This document shows, piece after piece, positions 61,466-64,000 of a stretch of 64,000 nt of DNA; positions within the stretch are counted from its first letter, which is position 1, and every line of letters begins with the position of its first letter. Below the pieces are notes generated by a model that ran no database searches, had not been told where the DNA came from, and saw only the letters and a list, made by a program, of their open reading frames with translations. The translations under genes were made by a program, and so were the position numbers. The stretch is from Streptomyces sp. CB02923 (lineage in GTDB: Bacteria; Actinomycetota; Actinomycetes; Streptomycetales; Streptomycetaceae): positions 553,427 through 617,426 of the forward strand of contig NZ_LWKZ01000024.1 of the NCBI RefSeq assembly GCF_001905005.1, in the 5' to 3' direction.

Positions 61466-62172
61466 GTACCACTCCTTCGGGAGATCCCGGGAAGGTCTGC
61501 CGGTCGGCGCGCCCGGCGCGCGGGCCCGCACGCACGCGCCGGTCCGGAGACCGGCCCTCAGGCCGGTGGCCGCCCGCGCCCGCGTAGGGATGTCGTCCCC
61601 GCTTCCGAGACTTCGGACCATTGTTCCCGCCCTGCGGGGAAAGGGAAGAGGGGCGCCCGGCCAATGAAGCCCCAGGCGGGCCCCGTCACCACTCCCACCC
61701 CGACGGCCACTTCCGTGACCGCTCAGCGGACGCGGCAATCCCGCCCGACCCGCGCACGCCGGCGCCGGGGCCTGCTGCCCCCGCGTCCTCGCGCTCTCCC
61801 GCGCGCCGGAGTGCGCATCCGTCAGTCGGTTGCGCACGCCATCGCAGGACGAACGCCGCGCACGCCCCTTGTGCGCCGGTGGCGGGCGGAGGAAGCATAG
61901 TTAATTGTGAAAGTACCCCGGGTCCGGGGAAGCCGCCGCAACCGACAGGGGTGACGGGCGGTATCCGAGCGGCCGGCCCCGGGCGAACGCGGGAGTGCGG
62001 GAATGCGGGATTACGCGAACGGCTGATCGAGCCGTCGATCTCCTCATGGACGGATAGTCAGGAGCTTCTCTCCCTATTGGTACTGGCCGATCGGCCTGTG
62101 GGTACTGGCCGGCCGGCCGGCGGAGCAAGCGTGCGGTACGGCGGGACCCGGCGCGAGGTAGGGAGGAATTCC
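61466..62172. promoter_or_regulatory. Divergent promoter region of region 2
   Basis: Seven hundred bases without a supported gene between the divergent amidohydrolase operon and the prenyltransferase. Two identical GGTACTGGCCG sequences begin at 62079 and 62101, 22 bases (about two helical turns) apart. A GATCGA-gccg-TCGATC inverted repeat lies at 62025-62040. Either could bind a regulator for the prenyltransferase genes. Confidence 0.45.
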
Positions 62173-63279
62173 ATGTCGTCTGTTCGGTCGGTTCCACGGG
62201 TTTCTGCGAGCGCGACGTTCTTGGACTACGGGGTCACGACCGCGACACGCCTTCTCGGCAGCGCGGGCATGGACGTCGAACAGGGCACAAAGGTGCTGCG
62301 GCGGATGCTGTCCCCGTGGGGGGCGAGGCGGATCGGAGCGAACCCCGGTTGGCACTCCGACGTATGCGCCGACGGTTCGCCGATCGAGTTCTCGGCGGCC
62401 TTCTCCGGGGAGGACATACAGATACGGGTGCTCGTGGAGGCCCTTCCCGACCGGCTGAGCACCTCGTCCGCGCAGACCGCGGCGCTCGATCTCACCGAGG
62501 GGCTGACCCAGGACTTCGGCGCCGCCGGAAAGCGGCTGGCGATGGTGTCGGACCTGTTCCTGCCGGACGAGGACCCGACCGGCTTCGCCATGATGCACGC
62601 CGCCGCCCTCGCACCCACCGGCGGGCCCGCATTCAAGGTCTACCTCAATCCGAACGCCAATGAGGGCATGACCGGCACCGAGCGGACCCGCGAGGCACTG
62701 GACCGCCTCGGGTTCGGAAAGGCGTGGGCTGCGGTCAGCGCCTACGCGAGCCGGGGATTCGACCTCGACAGGATCGTCTACTTCGGTCTCGACCTGGCCG
62801 ACGGCCCCGCGTCACGCGTGAAGGTGTACTTCCGCCACTACGACATCTCTCCGGCGGAACTCGACGCCAAAATGGAGATCTCGCTTCAGCACGAAGCCGG
62901 ATTCCTGGGGGAGTTCTGCCGTCGGCTGACCGGCAGCGACAGTGAGGTACGGGCCCAGCCGCTGGTCAGCAATCTGACGTTCACGGACGCCGGCGGGCAC
63001 ATACCGGTGTCCGCGACGCTGTACGTCCCGTTGTGGCGGCACACGGCGAGCGACCGGACCGTCCGGGACCGCATCAGCTCGGTCATGGCCGACATGGGCC
63101 TTTCCCTCGACGGCTATCGGTCGCTGCTGAACCTCATGGCCCGGCGTCCGCTCGCGGCCGGCCGTGGCATCCACACGTACGCATCGGCCCGGATGCACCA
63201 CGGACGGCCTCGCCTGACCATCTATTGGTCGCCGGAACTCTACGACCGGTATCCGCCTGCCCGTTATCAACGGGGGTGA
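62173..63279 (+). CDS. DMATS-type aromatic prenyltransferase
   Basis: A protein of 368 residues of the ABBA prenyltransferase fold, DMATS/indole branch. Characteristic are the N-terminal NPGWHSDVCADGSPIEFSAA, the KVYLNPNA strand, RIVYFGLDLADGPASRVKVY, and PVSATLYVPL near the C-terminus, with Arg/Lys/Tyr residues in the diphosphate-binding positions. Such soluble, often Mg-independent enzymes attach dimethylallyl or geranyl groups to tryptophan, indoles, phenols or other aromatics. GGGAGGAATTCC precedes the ATG. The stop overlaps the aminotransferase start (GTGA). Confidence 0.9.
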   Translation: MSSVRSVPRVSASATFLDYGVTTATRLLGSAGMDVEQGTKVLRRMLSPWGARRIGANPGWHSDVCADGSPIEFSAAFSGEDIQIRVLVEALPDRLSTSSAQTAALDLTEGLTQDFGAAGKRLAMVSDLFLPDEDPTGFAMMHAAALAPTGGPAFKVYLNPNANEGMTGTERTREALDRLGFGKAWAAVSAYASRGFDLDRIVYFGLDLADGPASRVKVYFRHYDISPAELDAKMEISLQHEAGFLGEFCRRLTGSDSEVRAQPLVSNLTFTDAGGHIPVSATLYVPLWRHTASDRTVRDRISSVMADMGLSLDGYRSLLNLMARRPLAAGRGIHTYASARMHHGRPRLTIYWSPELYDRYPPARYQRG

Positions 63280-64000
63280 GCGCCGTGCCACTGTCCGACG
63301 CGTACCGGCACCTGTTCGACGACGCGCAGGTCCGGCCCGGCCTGCTGCGGCAGCGGTCGCCTCTCCGGTGGGGCGCCTGTCCACCCGACGTCATCCCGCT
63401 GACGGCGGCCGAGCCGGATTTCCCCGGGCCCCCGGTGGTCACGGACGCCCTGCACGCGGCTCTTGCCGACGGCTACTTCCCCTATGCGTCGCTCACGGAA
63501 TGCGGTGAACTCCGGGAGGTCTTCTCCGACGTCGCCGAAACCCGTTACGGGATCGGCAGTCATCCCGATCGGGTGGTGGCGGCACCGGGGACCGCAGCCG
63601 CGCTCTGGGGCGTGGTGCACCTTCTGTGCGGAGAGGGCGACGAGTGCATTCTGCTGGACCCGGTCGACCTGCTCTTCGGCCAGGCCATCGACGCCGCGGG
63701 GGCCCGGCGGGTCTACTGCCCGGTGGACAAGGGCACGGGATTGCTGGACCCGGGCCGGCTCGCCTCCCTGATCACTTCGCGCACCGCCCTGATCTGCATG
63801 TGCAATCCGCACAATCCGCTGGGCACGGTCTTCACCGAAGCGGCCCTTCGCGCGGTGGCGGAGACGGCGGCTGCGTACCGGATCCCGGTCCTTTCCGACG
63901 AGGTGTGGAACGAGATCGTGTACCCGCCCGGAGCGCACGTCAGCATGGCGAGCCTGAACACCGGGAACAGTCCCCGCATCTATACGGTGACCGGCCTCTC
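63276..64000 (+). CDS. Class I/II aminotransferase or C-S lyase (partial, cut by window end)
   Basis: The first 241 residues of a fold-type I PLP enzyme similar to PatB/MalY aminotransferases and beta C-S lyases. RWGACPPDVIPLTAAEPDFP at the start, VVAAPGTAAALWGVV, MCNPHNPLGTVF with the cofactor Asn, and VLSDEVWNEIVYPP with the cofactor Asp are visible. The Schiff-base Lys would lie beyond the window. GTG at 63276 overlaps the prenyltransferase stop; GTG at 63285 is also possible. It may process the prenylated amino acid by transamination or C-S/C-N cleavage. Confidence 0.85.
   Translation, partial: MSAVPLSDAYRHLFDDAQVRPGLLRQRSPLRWGACPPDVIPLTAAEPDFPGPPVVTDALHAALADGYFPYASLTECGELREVFSDVAETRYGIGSHPDRVVAAPGTAAALWGVVHLLCGEGDECILLDPVDLLFGQAIDAAGARRVYCPVDKGTGLLDPGRLASLITSRTALICMCNPHNPLGTVFTEAALRAVAETAAAYRIPVLSDEVWNEIVYPPGAHVSMASLNTGNSPRIYTVTGL

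Noticed and set aside
1..64000. tRNA, rRNA, CRISPR arrays, riboswitches or a replication origin
   Set aside because: No cloverleaf with conserved T-loop, no regular spacer-repeat array and no DnaA-box cluster was found by eye. Absence cannot be proven without a covariance-model scan.

Overview
The window looks like a chromosomal segment of a Streptomyces or close relative. It has very high GC, frequent GTG starts, many 4-base start/stop overlaps, and typical actinomycete families: XRE/ImmA/DUF6545 sets, LCP proteins, SARP/NB-ARC relics and IS701-type singleton transposases. No rRNA, tRNA, CRISPR array or replication origin was seen. The whole window is accessory in character, with two biosynthetic regions separated by decayed or shuffled DNA.

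Layout. 1-620 holds an IS630-like transposase relic. 575-3911 (minus strand) is a four-gene operon: XRE regulator, ImmA/IrrE metallopeptidase, DUF6545 membrane protein, methyltransferase. 4834-6042 is an IS701-like transposase. 6634-16322 is a ten-gene plus-strand operon with a complete N-N bond (hydrazine) cassette: a zinc-type cupin and a methionyl-tRNA-synthetase-like protein on separate genes, a lysine N6-hydroxylase-type flavoenzyme and a DAO-like FAD oxidase. With them are an FAD oxidoreductase, an aspartate 1-decarboxylase, a condensation-like acyltransferase, a VOC protein, a ferredoxin and a SerA lacking its NAD domain. Around and after it lie a LysR regulator, a P450, a short thioesterase, a GlxA-type regulator, an MFS exporter, asparagine synthetase, an AtzG/amidase pair and a 92-residue unknown protein (to 26285).

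How region 1 may work (inference from the s56-p1 precedent). The flavoenzyme makes N6-hydroxylysine. The cupin/MetRS-like pair joins it to the amine of a second amino acid. The DAO-like enzyme cuts off the lysine carbon chain and leaves a hydrazino acid. PanD inside the operon points to beta-alanine as that second amino acid, which would give 3-hydrazinopropionate and possibly a pyrazolidinone or pyrazole. The acyltransferase, AsnB, amidase, FAD oxidoreductase and P450/ferredoxin would then tailor it.

26.3-29.1 kb is decayed DNA, including an NB-ARC pseudogene. 29.1-33.9 kb carries an ABC transporter, a three-NUDIX protein, a frameshifted GNAT and a frameshifted methyltransferase. 33.9-36.2 kb is a 769-residue unknown protein. 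36.5-36.9 kb is a scar joining an ABC-F start to a glycosyltransferase tail. 37-42.6 kb carries a membrane protein, a metallophosphoesterase, a quinone-reductase/ArsR pair and a PAS-LuxR regulator. 43.0-47.9 kb is a tight operon of an ATP-grasp ligase, a dikinase-like phosphotransferase and an MFS transporter. 47.9-53 kb holds a secreted HAD protein and a cell-surface polysaccharide operon: LCP, a fused deacetylase/GT2 with lost metal ligands, and a small membrane protein. 53.4-54.3 kb has OsmC and a small membrane protein.

54.6-64 kb is a second biosynthetic region, cut by the window end. On plus are a fumarase/ASL-superfamily lyase and a methyltransferase. On minus are an amidohydrolase, an O-methyltransferase, a GCS2-type carboxylate-amine ligase and a phosphoserine-aminotransferase homologue. 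On plus again are a DMATS-type aromatic prenyltransferase and a PLP aminotransferase/C-S lyase. Its product cannot be named from the sequence.
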